From Acidimicrobiia bacterium (GTDB lineage: Bacteria > Actinomycetota > Acidimicrobiia > IMCC26256 > JAGNEX01), in contig JAGNEX010000005.1 of assembly GCA_018003035.1 (NCBI GenBank), forward strand, positions 12,756 to 74,573: DNA of 61,818 nt. Reading direction: 5' to 3'. This document shows positions 34,499 to 43,085 of this stretch, piece after piece. The position numbers and the translations under genes were made by a program. The notes below the pieces were generated by a model. It was given only the letters and a program-made list of their open reading frames with translations. It did no database searches and was not told the origin of the DNA. Each line of letters starts with the position of its first letter. Positions within the stretch are counted from its first letter, which is position 1.

Positions 34499-34944
34499 CG
34501 GACGACGTCCACGAAGAGGTCCGTCGGTGGTTGGCGCGTTCCAACCAGCGCTACACGACCGGCCGTCGACGCCTCATCGAAACGATGCTCAAAGCGGCCG
34601 AGCCACTGACCTTGCCCGAAATCGTCGAGCTCACGCCCGACCTCCCACAGAGCTCTGCCTACCGGAACCTGGACGTGCTCGAACAGTGCGGTGTCGTCCG
34701 CCGCATCGCAACCCCGGCGGATCACGCGCATTTTGAGCTGGCCGAACCGCTCGGCGAGCACCATCACCACCTGGTCTGTCTCGGCTGCGAGAAGGTCGCA
34801 GACATCGTCCTACCGGACGGCTTTGAAGACCTCGTCGATAACCAGCTGGATGTGGCCGCTCGAGCGGCAGGCTTTCAGCTCACCCACCACTCGATCGACC
34901 TGTATGGGCGCTGCACGAACTGCAGGGACGTCGATTCGGCCTAG
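34495..34944 (+). CDS. zur: Fur/Zur-family metal-responsive repressor
   Basis: The 149-residue regulator has a winged helix (RYTTGRRRLIETMLKAA, LPQSSAYRNLDVLEQ), the Fur metal segment GEHHHHLVCLGCEKVADI, and a C-terminal zinc pair CTNC. The GTG start overlaps the ATPase TGA by four bases, so the two are coupled. Zinc is inferred from the HHHH/CxxC pattern and the His-rich ATPase next to it. Its stop shares CTAG with the stop of the convergent pseudokinase gene. Confidence 0.83.
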   Translation: MTDDVHEEVRRWLARSNQRYTTGRRRLIETMLKAAEPLTLPEIVELTPDLPQSSAYRNLDVLEQCGVVRRIATPADHAHFELAEPLGEHHHHLVCLGCEKVADIVLPDGFEDLVDNQLDVAARAAGFQLTHHSIDLYGRCTNCRDVDSA

Positions 34945-37286
34945 TTACTCGCCGCCTTTACCGTGTTTTGGGTTGCTGGTTCAAGGTCGCGGGATTCCAG
35001 GTAGGAGTAGGCGGCCGTCGCCTCGCTCGACCCAAGGACATCGACCTCGCTATTGAGACGGGTCATCGTTTGAGTATCCAGTCCAGCGAGGGCCTTGTCG
35101 ATGACGCCGGCAGCGGCCGGGTACTTCTTCAAGACAGCCGCGTCCACGGTCATAGAAATGTTGTAGGGCTCAAAGACATCTGCCCCGTCGACCACCGCCA
35201 AATGCATCGCAACCAGTCGCCCGTCCGTGGTGAAGACCTCGCCGACATCGCATTCCTCGGCGGCGAGCGCCAGATAGATGTCAGAACCCGCAAGCTCTTT
35301 GATCTGGCCTTCGGGGATGGCAAAGCCGGTCTGTTCTTCAAATCTGGCTAGCCCGTCGACCCGCGACCGAAAGTCGGGCTCCATACAGACCACAACGCTG
35401 TCGTCGCTCTCGATCCACTCCACCAAGTCGTCGGTGGTAGCGATCCCATCGAGTTCCGCTGTCGCCTGTCGAACAGCGAAGCCGTAGGTGTTGTTGAACG
35501 GGGCGAAGCCCACCCACTCGATCCCGTTCTCGGCCTTGTCCCGTGTATCGAGAAGTTTGGTGAGCTCGGTGCCCTGAGCCGGCGGCTCATCTGTCTCCTC
35601 CCAGATCACCGACCAAGCGGTCGCATTGAACTCTGGGTACATCTGGATGTTGCCGTCGAGCAGGGCTTCGCGGAGCTCTGGGGTGCCGCCCATGTTGAAC
35701 TGACGCTCCACCACTGCGCCTTGGGCCTCTAGGGCTTCGGCGACGATCTCGACGAGTATCCGCTGTTCGGTGTAAGCCTTCGAGCCGATCGTCACCGACA
35801 TCCCCGACAATGCTTGACCTGCGTTTGCAGACCCGCCCTCTGAGTCGTCGCCGCCTGAGGTTTCCGATGCGCCAGCCTCTTCGGCTGCGCCGGCGACGAC
35901 CGAGCCTCGCCGGCTCGACGGGCCATCTTCCCTGGTCAGGACGATCAGCCCTGCGATTGTCGCCACGACGGCCAACGCCGCCACCAGCCAAGGTTTCGAC
36001 GGATTGGGCGGCTGCGGTCGGCGACGGTCCTTCCTGCTGACATGGGCGTCTGCGTCGTCGTCAGCCTCATCCTCGTGGCCGAGCGAGCCTCCCAACCGGT
36101 TTGGTTGCGGCGTCCACAGCACGTTGGTCGCAGCGCTCGGTCCGCTGATCGTCGTCAGGTCGACGTCATCGTCCGATCTGCCAGCGCCGGTCGGCGTGGT
36201 GCTGATCTTGATCGGACCCGACGCTCGGTAGGCCGGGATGTCCTCGGTTCTCGTCCGAGGCAAACCGTCGAATCCGATCGGCACGATCGTGGTCTCGTCC
36301 AGTTCCTCCGGCTCCTCAGCCCACGGGCTTTGACCGGGCTTCGCACCAACCTCGCGGCCGATGAGATCGGGTTGCGCGGGTACGGCCATCGTCTGCTCGG
36401 TGTCGTTGACCGTAGAACGAGGACGTGGCGCCGCGGCGGGCCGTTCACCGCCAAAGCGGTGCAAAACGGTCAGGCCAGCAGCACGTTTTGACGGCTCGGG
36501 GCTGAGGAGCCGGGGCAGCGAACCTCGAACCGAAGTCGGAACTGCAGCGCCCAAACTTCGCAGCAGCTCTGATACGGCACCGGGTTCCAGATCTGCTGGC
36601 GACGGTTCAACGCCGGTCACTGCCTGGTACATGGCCGCGCCGAGCGCGTAGCGATCGGAAGCCGCTGTGGGTTTATCCCCAGCAGCGAGTTCGGGTGCTC
36701 GCGCTCCGGCACGCAAACCCGCGTTAAGCGCCTCGGGTCCGTCGGATCGCGCTTCGAGATGCCGAATGGTGCCGAGGCCGCCATGGGCCAGTTCGCAGGT
36801 GCCATCGGCTCGCATGTGAAAGCTGTCAGCCGAGATCGCTCCGTGCACGATCCGTTGCTGGTGCAGTGCCTCCATCGAGCGACCGATCGACCGGACTAAA
36901 CGGTCAAGGCTCGCCGCCGAGTCGAATCCCTCGTTGAGGGCCACGTCAGCGACAGTGTCCTTCGTCTCGACCTCTTCAAGCACCCAGAGCTTGCCGTCAC
37001 GTACGCCTGCGTCGATGACGAGCGCGATTCCTGGCTTGGCTTCCGGCCGATACCGCAGCGTCATCGCTCGTTCGTCGAGTTCGTCCAGATCGACGTCTGG
37101 AAAATGACGCCAGGTCAGGATGCCCAACCATTCCCCGTTGCGCATATAGCTCTGCCATAGCGAACCAAAGCGGTTGGACGGGCCATCCACCTCCCAGTCA
37201 TGGATCACAGGGGGTTTATCGGTGGGCGGCACGTGCCGCCCAGAAACATGGGGGCCTAGTTCAGAAGTTGGTCGACTTTCAGACAT
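34941..37286 (-). CDS. pseudokinase-TM-OpuAC (glycine-betaine-type binding) fusion
   Basis: The 781-residue protein starts at ATG 37286 behind GGAG. Residues about 30-270 form a kinase-like fold: APEL near residue 197 and ASDRYALGAAMYQAVTG match the activation end and helix F. The catalytic loop reads VHGAISADS (no HRD Asp), the DFG site reads HGG, and no VAIK-type lysine is visible in GILTWRHFP, so it is probably a pseudokinase. A polar Asp-rich linker leads to one membrane helix (about 432-452). Residues about 496-775 are an OpuAC-like domain (VTIGSKAYTEQRILVEIVAE, YPEFNATAW), which binds betaine-type solutes. It looks like an outside solute sensor tied to a cytoplasmic pseudokinase. Confidence 0.8.
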   Translation of the reverse strand: MSESRPTSELGPHVSGRHVPPTDKPPVIHDWEVDGPSNRFGSLWQSYMRNGEWLGILTWRHFPDVDLDELDERAMTLRYRPEAKPGIALVIDAGVRDGKLWVLEEVETKDTVADVALNEGFDSAASLDRLVRSIGRSMEALHQQRIVHGAISADSFHMRADGTCELAHGGLGTIRHLEARSDGPEALNAGLRAGARAPELAAGDKPTAASDRYALGAAMYQAVTGVEPSPADLEPGAVSELLRSLGAAVPTSVRGSLPRLLSPEPSKRAAGLTVLHRFGGERPAAAPRPRSTVNDTEQTMAVPAQPDLIGREVGAKPGQSPWAEEPEELDETTIVPIGFDGLPRTRTEDIPAYRASGPIKISTTPTGAGRSDDDVDLTTISGPSAATNVLWTPQPNRLGGSLGHEDEADDDADAHVSRKDRRRPQPPNPSKPWLVAALAVVATIAGLIVLTREDGPSSRRGSVVAGAAEEAGASETSGGDDSEGGSANAGQALSGMSVTIGSKAYTEQRILVEIVAEALEAQGAVVERQFNMGGTPELREALLDGNIQMYPEFNATAWSVIWEETDEPPAQGTELTKLLDTRDKAENGIEWVGFAPFNNTYGFAVRQATAELDGIATTDDLVEWIESDDSVVVCMEPDFRSRVDGLARFEEQTGFAIPEGQIKELAGSDIYLALAAEECDVGEVFTTDGRLVAMHLAVVDGADVFEPYNISMTVDAAVLKKYPAAAGVIDKALAGLDTQTMTRLNSEVDVLGSSEATAAYSYLESRDLEPATQNTVKAASN

Positions 37287-37411
37287 GGCGCGCTCCACAA
37301 ACGTGATTCGCCACGTTCAGTGGCTCATCACGCCGTTTTCGTCATGCCGCACCTTTCCCCGCTGCAACATTCTGCAGGTCATTGGAGCAAAGCGCAATAT
37401 TCAACCACTTA

Positions 37412-38647
37412 TCAACAACCGCTCCGAGTGCCTCCGGGCGGTGCGTTGACGGAGCGTGCGGTGGCTCTCAACGTGAGGGCAACGTCGAAGGCGCCGCGAA
37501 GGCGTTCGATGACCGCCTGCCACCCGTAGTTCTGCGCAACGTAGCGAGCTCCGTTCGCGCCAAGTGCCGACGCGACTTGGGGTTCGCGCACCAGCAGTCG
37601 AGCAAACGCAGCGAAGGTGTCTGGCGCATCAAAACTGATGCCGCCCTGAGACCTGCGAGCATGAGCCGTGGTCACGTCGCAGGCTTCGTTGACAAGGACG
37701 GGACGCCCGACCTGCCACGACTCCATGATGGCGAACGAGAAACTTTCGTGCGGGCTGGGTGACACCAGCGCCGCACAGCCGCGGAGCAACGCCCACTTTT
37801 CGTCGTCGCTCACCGGCCCGAGGGTGACAAGGCCGGGGCCAGGCTGGGGTTCTTGTGCAACCGGACCGGCGTACACCAGCGACAGGCCGTCATCGTGCAA
37901 CCGCGCCGCATGAAACATGCGTGCCAACACGCCAGCGCCCTTCCCGTCGTCCACTCGTCCGAGGCACAACAGGTACGGAGCCTGCACCGGCAAGAGCGTC
38001 CCCGTTCCCGGCCTGACATCTGTTGCCGGAGGGGGCGGATCAACTCCAAGGCCGACGACCGCGACGTTGCGGTGGGCGAGGCCAAAACGGCGGAGAACGA
38101 GTTGCGCTTCGGCTTCGGTGTAGCAGGCCACCACATCGGCGCTGGCGAACACCGCGTCCATCATCGGAAGGGTGAGCGCTGGCTCCCGGTGTGCGGCCGG
38201 TAGGAGCACGGTGGGCACCTGAGCCCGTTCCAGACCTAGAACCGTCGGTTCGTAAAGGTAGGGCGAGAAACAGAGGAGATCGCCATCCCAAGCCTCGATC
38301 GCGTCGAGCAGGTCAGGACTCGTCGGTCCTTGTGCGCGCAACCAGCCGAGCTGGTCGGCCGGCGATGCCGCCCTCGGCGCGCTGAGGACCGCACCCCCGA
38401 TCCGGTCGAAGTCCGGGTGACGGCCCGACGCGACCGCAAAGCGTTTGACCGCTACCCCGTCTTCACGCGTCTCACCGACGGGAAGCGTGGGTTCCCACGT
38501 CCGATAGTCGGTCGAGTTGGTCGTCAGCACCGTCATGCGGACACCGGACAGCGCCAAGTGACGCGAGAGCGACCTCACGGCATGTTCGGCCCCGCCGATG
38601 ACGTCGGCACCATACCGAGGGACCACAACACCAACTCGAAGTGTCAC
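37412..38647 (-). CDS. GT-B family 4 glycosyltransferase
   Basis: The 411-residue GT4 begins VVVPRYGADVIGGAEHAVRSL. Its donor half has LCLGRVDDGKGAGVLARM and SPHESFSFAIMESWQVGRPV, the EX7E-like region. The GTG start overlaps the preceding TGA (GTGA), and it is the last gene of the wzm-wzt operon running leftward. The cytoplasmic enzyme adds a sugar to the exported glycan; sugar unknown. Confidence 0.85.
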   Translation of the reverse strand: MTLRVGVVVPRYGADVIGGAEHAVRSLSRHLALSGVRMTVLTTNSTDYRTWEPTLPVGETREDGVAVKRFAVASGRHPDFDRIGGAVLSAPRAASPADQLGWLRAQGPTSPDLLDAIEAWDGDLLCFSPYLYEPTVLGLERAQVPTVLLPAAHREPALTLPMMDAVFASADVVACYTEAEAQLVLRRFGLAHRNVAVVGLGVDPPPPATDVRPGTGTLLPVQAPYLLCLGRVDDGKGAGVLARMFHAARLHDDGLSLVYAGPVAQEPQPGPGLVTLGPVSDDEKWALLRGCAALVSPSPHESFSFAIMESWQVGRPVLVNEACDVTTAHARRSQGGISFDAPDTFAAFARLLVREPQVASALGANGARYVAQNYGWQAVIERLRGAFDVALTLRATARSVNAPPGGTRSGC

Positions 38648-39798
38648 CGGCTGCTGAGCGCTTCCACTCGTGGACCGAACCCGGCGGGCAGCGTTCCCAT
38701 CTCGATCATCCGTTTGACGAACTCCACCCGACTCTTCCGCCAGTCCAGGTTGGTGACCCGATCGAACCCCCGCAAACGCATTGCATGCACTGCCTCCGGG
38801 TTCGTGCTCAGGGTGTGCACCGCCGCCGCCAACGTTTCGGGATCGTCGTCGGGCAGCATCAGTCCGGCATCGCCCACCGTCTCCGCTACAGCGCCAGCAT
38901 CGGTCGCGACGACGGGCAATCCGGTCGCCATCGCTTCTACCAGCGGGATCCCAAAGCCTTCATGCTGGGAGGCGCTCACAAAGACGTCGGCAAGGAGATA
39001 CAGATTCGCGAGTTCGGTGTGCCCGATCGAACCATGAATTCGCACGCGGCCCGCCACCTTGTGACTCTTGGCCACCTGTCGGACATAGGCGCCATAGGAC
39101 GCAGGCGAAGGCCCTCCGACAAGGTCGAGTGACGCTTGGTCGTCGTAGCGAGCAATCGCGACCGCCAGGGCTCGCACCAGACGGTCCTGGGCCTTGTTCG
39201 GGGTGAGGCGCCCCACGAACAACCATCGGGCTCGACGCGTGCGGACCCCGAGGTCACGGTGGACGGGTCGGATCTGGCCCGTCGCTTCGGTCGTCATTCG
39301 GTCGGCGAGCACCGGGACGACCGCGACGGGTGAGGCGCCCAGAGCGGCGAACTCCTCGGCGTTGAAGGTCGAATCGGCGATCGTCGCATCTGCCCGGGCC
39401 GCCAATCGGCGTGCCTGGCGTTCGCCACGCTCCAGCTCGGCGACCATCGCGTCGTCCCAGCCGACGAAGTACTTGGCAGGCGTCAGGTTGTGATAGTTGA
39501 CCACGAGTTTTTCGGGTCGATGCGACACCGTGTCGGCAACCGGCGAACCCGTCGCCAAGTGATAGATGTGCACCCGCTGAGCGGCCGGTCCCTCAGGCGC
39601 GTATGAGAGGTACGGACGAGCCTGGCGGCCGAGGCCACGCCCTATCCGGTCGGCATAGATCTCACTGTCGAGGCCGAGCGCACGAAACGTCCGTTGCAAA
39701 AGCTGCGCGTGTCGACTGACCGCGTCGCGGGCCGTGAACGACGCGACGAACTGATGCACGGCGGCGACCGGGCCGGCATCGTGCATCGGCGCCGTCAC
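38644..39798 (-). CDS. GT-B family 4 glycosyltransferase
   Basis: The 384-residue GT4 has LVVNYHNLTPAKYFVGWDD, FVGRLTPNKAQDRLVRALAV, and SQHEGFGIPLVEAMATGLPV, the classic EGFGIPLVEA donor-site motif. This form is close to the O-antigen mannosyl- or rhamnosyltransferases often beside Wzt. GTG start, with GTGA overlaps at both ends, so it is coupled to the genes before and after. Acts on the cytoplasmic face before export. Confidence 0.88.
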   Translation of the reverse strand: MTAPMHDAGPVAAVHQFVASFTARDAVSRHAQLLQRTFRALGLDSEIYADRIGRGLGRQARPYLSYAPEGPAAQRVHIYHLATGSPVADTVSHRPEKLVVNYHNLTPAKYFVGWDDAMVAELERGERQARRLAARADATIADSTFNAEEFAALGASPVAVVPVLADRMTTEATGQIRPVHRDLGVRTRRARWLFVGRLTPNKAQDRLVRALAVAIARYDDQASLDLVGGPSPASYGAYVRQVAKSHKVAGRVRIHGSIGHTELANLYLLADVFVSASQHEGFGIPLVEAMATGLPVVATDAGAVAETVGDAGLMLPDDDPETLAAAVHTLSTNPEAVHAMRLRGFDRVTNLDWRKSRVEFVKRMIEMGTLPAGFGPRVEALSSR

Positions 39799-40757
39799 GC
39801 CGCGATCAACCTGATCAGGTCAAACCCGGTGTGGTGCTCGACGTCTCGGACCGACCACCCGACCTGGGGAGCGATCGCTCGCCACGTGTCGACACGCCAC
39901 GGCCGGTGCGCAGCAAGATCTTCGGCAAGTACCCCTGCCGTCGCCGCCCACACGGTGCCGTGCCACACCACCACACTGAGCGGAGCCGCTGCCGGCACAG
40001 CGCGTCGGGACGCGTCCAGGATCTGCAGTCGATCCGGCGGCGCAATAACGTCGAGGACGCCCAACATCACGATCCCGGCGAGTTCGCCGCGTTGGATGTG
40101 TCCCAGGTGCGTTCGCAGCGACCCCCGGCGCCCCGGGGTTTCCAGGGGGAGCGCAACACCGTCAGCAACCTTCGCTGCGGTTGGCGCCTGGACGTACCAA
40201 TTGCCAAGCCGTCCCGCCGCAGTCGCATCGGAGTCATCGAATTGGTCGGCACGACATGCGGCCACGAGAGTCGGATGTGCCGACGGAGCGTGGGCCTCTA
40301 CAACCGTCGCCCAGTCTGACCGGTCCAGGCCAGGGCTGACGGCGGCCAACACCGACCAAATCTGGTCAGCTCGGGTCTGTGCCGCCTGCAGTCGAGCGAG
40401 CTGAGTTTCGAGTTCGTCGACGCTGTCTTGCGTTGCCAATCCGTAACGCCCGGCCTGGCGGCGCGCAGCGCGAAGTTGCAATCCCACACCTCGCTTGGCC
40501 ACATCTTTGGCCCGGCCTTTGAGCGACCGCGGGTTGCCGATGGTCAGTGCGTCGGGATCTGTCGGGTCGAGGTCCGGGTCCCGCCACCATGCCGTCGAGG
40601 CGTCTTCGGACGCTCGGGCACGGCCCACCTCGTCCTTGACGGCTTGCACCAACGCGTCGAGGTCGACCTCGGGCGAAACCTCGTGTGGCGGGGCGTCGGC
40701 GTTGGGCTCGTCATCGCCGTGACCGACACCCGTCTTCGGACCGTTCTGTGAGGTCAT
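39795..40757 (-). CDS. unrecognised protein of the glycan export operon, coiled-coil plus methyltransferase-like C-terminus
   Basis: The 320-residue soluble protein has an acidic N-terminus, then a basic helix (SLKGRAKDVAKRG) and a coiled coil (SVDELETQLARLQAAQTRA). The C-terminal half (LPLETPGRRGSL, VMLGVLDVIAPPDRLQILDA, LSVVVWHGTVWA) recalls a worn Rossmann methyltransferase but has no clear SAM motif. It lies between Wzt and the glycosyltransferases, 14 bases from the first and overlapping the second. A chain-end modification or length-control role is inferred from position only. Confidence 0.6.
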   Translation of the reverse strand: MTSQNGPKTGVGHGDDEPNADAPPHEVSPEVDLDALVQAVKDEVGRARASEDASTAWWRDPDLDPTDPDALTIGNPRSLKGRAKDVAKRGVGLQLRAARRQAGRYGLATQDSVDELETQLARLQAAQTRADQIWSVLAAVSPGLDRSDWATVVEAHAPSAHPTLVAACRADQFDDSDATAAGRLGNWYVQAPTAAKVADGVALPLETPGRRGSLRTHLGHIQRGELAGIVMLGVLDVIAPPDRLQILDASRRAVPAAAPLSVVVWHGTVWAATAGVLAEDLAAHRPWRVDTWRAIAPQVGWSVRDVEHHTGFDLIRLIAA

Positions 40758-40771
40758 GTGCGTGCCCGTGG

Positions 40772-42004
40772 TTAGTTCGACTGCAGCTCTACCTGCATGG
40801 GGATATCCACCAGTCCCGGGCGGGACTCTTGGTTATGGACATTGAACTCGTACTGCTGTTCTCGCCAGTCATAAATCTCGCTCGTGTCGGCAGTGTGCAG
40901 ACCGAGGGACACAAAGTACCGTCCGTCTCTCAACGGAATCGAGGGAAAACGGACATTGAGCTCGCCGCTATCGGGCAGTTTGCCGAGGGGCGCGCCGACG
41001 TCCTCGTTGGTGGCCTGAAACAGGATCTGGCCGAGCCCATCGTGGACCTGAACGGTCAACACGGCATCGTCGATCTCGTACCGGCAGGCGAAACGCACCT
41101 GTAGTTCGAGCCACCCGCCCGTTGTCATCCACCGCTGCGAGTCAGACTTTTCGTGTTTGGTCGCCACCGAGGTAAAGCGAGCACGCAGGGTCCGCTCGGC
41201 AACCCGGTCCGAGTCCTTGGTCGCTTCGATGAGGGCATCCAGTTCGGGGTCCAGACTGCCCGTCGTCTGACGGCGCCGAAACAGGTGCTCACGAAGGACC
41301 TGAATACCGTCCTCAGGCGGTCCGAGAGCGATCAAGTTGCCGTGGTCAAGCACGGCCACCCGGTCACAAACCCGGCGCACCAGGTCCGAGGAGTGGGTGA
41401 CCAGAACGATCGTCCTGCCTTCGGCCTGGAACTGGCTCACCTTGTCCAAGCATTTGGCTTGGAAGGCTTCGTCACCGACCGAGAGGACCTCATCGACCAG
41501 AAGAATCTGGGGCTCGATCGTCACCGCAACGGCAAAACCGAGACGGACGAACATCCCCGAGGAGTAGTTCTTGACTTGGTTGTCGATGAATGGCTCGAGT
41601 TCGGCAAAGTCGACGATCTCGTCGAACCGATCGTCGACTTCCTTCTTGCTCAGGCCCAGGATCGACGCGTTCAGGTAGACGTTCTCGCGCCCGGTGAGTT
41701 CGTGGTGAAAACCGGCACCGAGTTCGAGAAGAGCCGCCAGACGCCCAGCGGTCCGGATCTCGCCCTTGGTTGGGCGCAGGATCCCCCCGATGCATTTGAG
41801 CAGTGTGGATTTTCCCGAACCGTTGTGCCCCAGGATGCCGAGGGTCTCGCCCTTTGCCACGTCGAGGGTGACGTCGCGAAGCGCCCAAAACTCCGAAGTC
41901 GTTTGGCGGCGGAACGAGAGCATCTGTTCCTTGAGCGAAGCCGACTTTTCGTGGTGCAGGGTGAATCGTTTGGATACGCCCCGAATCTCGATCGCCGCAG
42001 CCAC
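40772..42004 (-). CDS. wzt: polysaccharide ABC exporter ATPase with C-terminal Wzt-type domain
   Basis: The 410-residue protein carries Walker A GHNGSGKST, the type-specific GRLAALLELGAGFHHELTG, signature YSSGMFVRLGFAVA, Walker B ILLVDEVLSVGD and THSSDLV. This is the Wzt/TagH pattern. After about residue 260 comes a beta-rich domain like the Wzt C-terminal glycan-binding module, which recognises the chain-end modification in O9a-type export. The GTG start is one base after the permease stop. It powers export of the glycan built by the following GTs. Confidence 0.9.
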   Translation of the reverse strand: MAAAIEIRGVSKRFTLHHEKSASLKEQMLSFRRQTTSEFWALRDVTLDVAKGETLGILGHNGSGKSTLLKCIGGILRPTKGEIRTAGRLAALLELGAGFHHELTGRENVYLNASILGLSKKEVDDRFDEIVDFAELEPFIDNQVKNYSSGMFVRLGFAVAVTIEPQILLVDEVLSVGDEAFQAKCLDKVSQFQAEGRTIVLVTHSSDLVRRVCDRVAVLDHGNLIALGPPEDGIQVLREHLFRRRQTTGSLDPELDALIEATKDSDRVAERTLRARFTSVATKHEKSDSQRWMTTGGWLELQVRFACRYEIDDAVLTVQVHDGLGQILFQATNEDVGAPLGKLPDSGELNVRFPSIPLRDGRYFVSLGLHTADTSEIYDWREQQYEFNVHNQESRPGLVDIPMQVELQSN

Positions 42005-42005
42005 G

Positions 42006-42905
42006 TCAGATCTCCTCGGCGAAGTCGCCACTCGTCCTGCGGAAATACCGCAGTCCGCCGTACAGAACCAGCAGCGACACAACCCCTGCGAGACCTAGTT
42101 GGATGATGTACCAGGTCATAGGTTCATTCGGCAGTACCTGTTTGACGTCTGGGCAGTTGGTGATGTCCACCTCGCCTGTGGACTCACAGAAGTACACGAC
42201 GTTGTGAATTGCCCGCTGGAACGTGATGATCACGGCGGTGATGGGGTTTCGTTCAAAACCCCAGCGAAACAGCGGTGAGATCCGTTCCGAGTAGATCGTG
42301 CCGAACGGGTAAACGATCGGCGTCAGCCAGAACCATGCCAGTAGGCCGAGCTCAACGAAGTGTTCGGTGTCGCGCAGACGCACGTTGAGGCTCGACGTCA
42401 CCAGGGTGATACCGGTCGCCATCGCCACCGCGATCAGTAACGCCGGCGGCAACAGCAACATGAATCGGAACGACACGTCGTGCCAAACGATCACCAACGT
42501 CACGAGCAAGACGATGCACTGCAGGAAGAAATGTACGATCGCCGCGCCAACCTGGGCGAGCGGCAGCACCTCGCGAGGGAAGTACAACTTCTTGACCAGG
42601 GAAGAGTTCGCAAGGACCGATCCCGTCCCAAGCGCGATCGAGTTGGAAAACAGCGTCCAGACCAGGTAGCCGGACAGGAAGAACACGAAGAACTGCGGCA
42701 CACGGCTGTCGAGCAACACGTCAAACGCCAGCCAAAACACGACCAGATAGAGCGCCGGATTCAGCAGGGTCCACATAAATCCGAGGACGCTGTTCTTGTA
42801 CTTAACCTTGAGTTCTTTGCGGACCAACCCGCCGAGTAATTCTCGGTAGGTCCAGATCTCTTTGAGTTGACCACGAATTCCGACGTTGGAAGATGCGTTC
42901 ACCAA
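42006..42905 (-). CDS. wzm: ABC-2 type polysaccharide export permease
   Basis: The 299-residue protein has six spans and the ABC-2 start LVRKELKVKYKNSVLGFMWTLLNPALYL, split here for length, plus SSLNVRLRDTEHFVELGLLAWFW. It matches Wzm/TagG permeases. The frame can start at TTG 42905 or at GTG 42902; the residues after that are the same. It forms the transmembrane channel with Wzt. It is divergent from two GT4 genes across 180 bases. Confidence 0.9.
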   Translation of the reverse strand: MVNASSNVGIRGQLKEIWTYRELLGGLVRKELKVKYKNSVLGFMWTLLNPALYLVVFWLAFDVLLDSRVPQFFVFFLSGYLVWTLFSNSIALGTGSVLANSSLVKKLYFPREVLPLAQVGAAIVHFFLQCIVLLVTLVIVWHDVSFRFMLLLPPALLIAVAMATGITLVTSSLNVRLRDTEHFVELGLLAWFWLTPIVYPFGTIYSERISPLFRWGFERNPITAVIITFQRAIHNVVYFCESTGEVDITNCPDVKQVLPNEPMTWYIIQLGLAGVVSLLVLYGGLRYFRRTSGDFAEEI

Positions 42906-43085
42906 GGTCGGAACTGAAGATTCGGGTGCTGGTGCGGTCAGTGTGACACTCCCCGCTCGCTTGTCGTTTCATCACGACGTCACGGCGCACCTGTTGCGCC
43001 GGAACGGGGCATCGTACCGGCCATAACATCGCTGGGCGATTCGCAGCGGTGTGCCGAACAGAGTGCTTTTCGGTCACCATTGGGT

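Noticed and set aside
41153-42106. Plus-strand 317-codon frame under the Wzt gene
   Set aside because: Antisense of an ABC ATPase with all motifs intact; no independent support.
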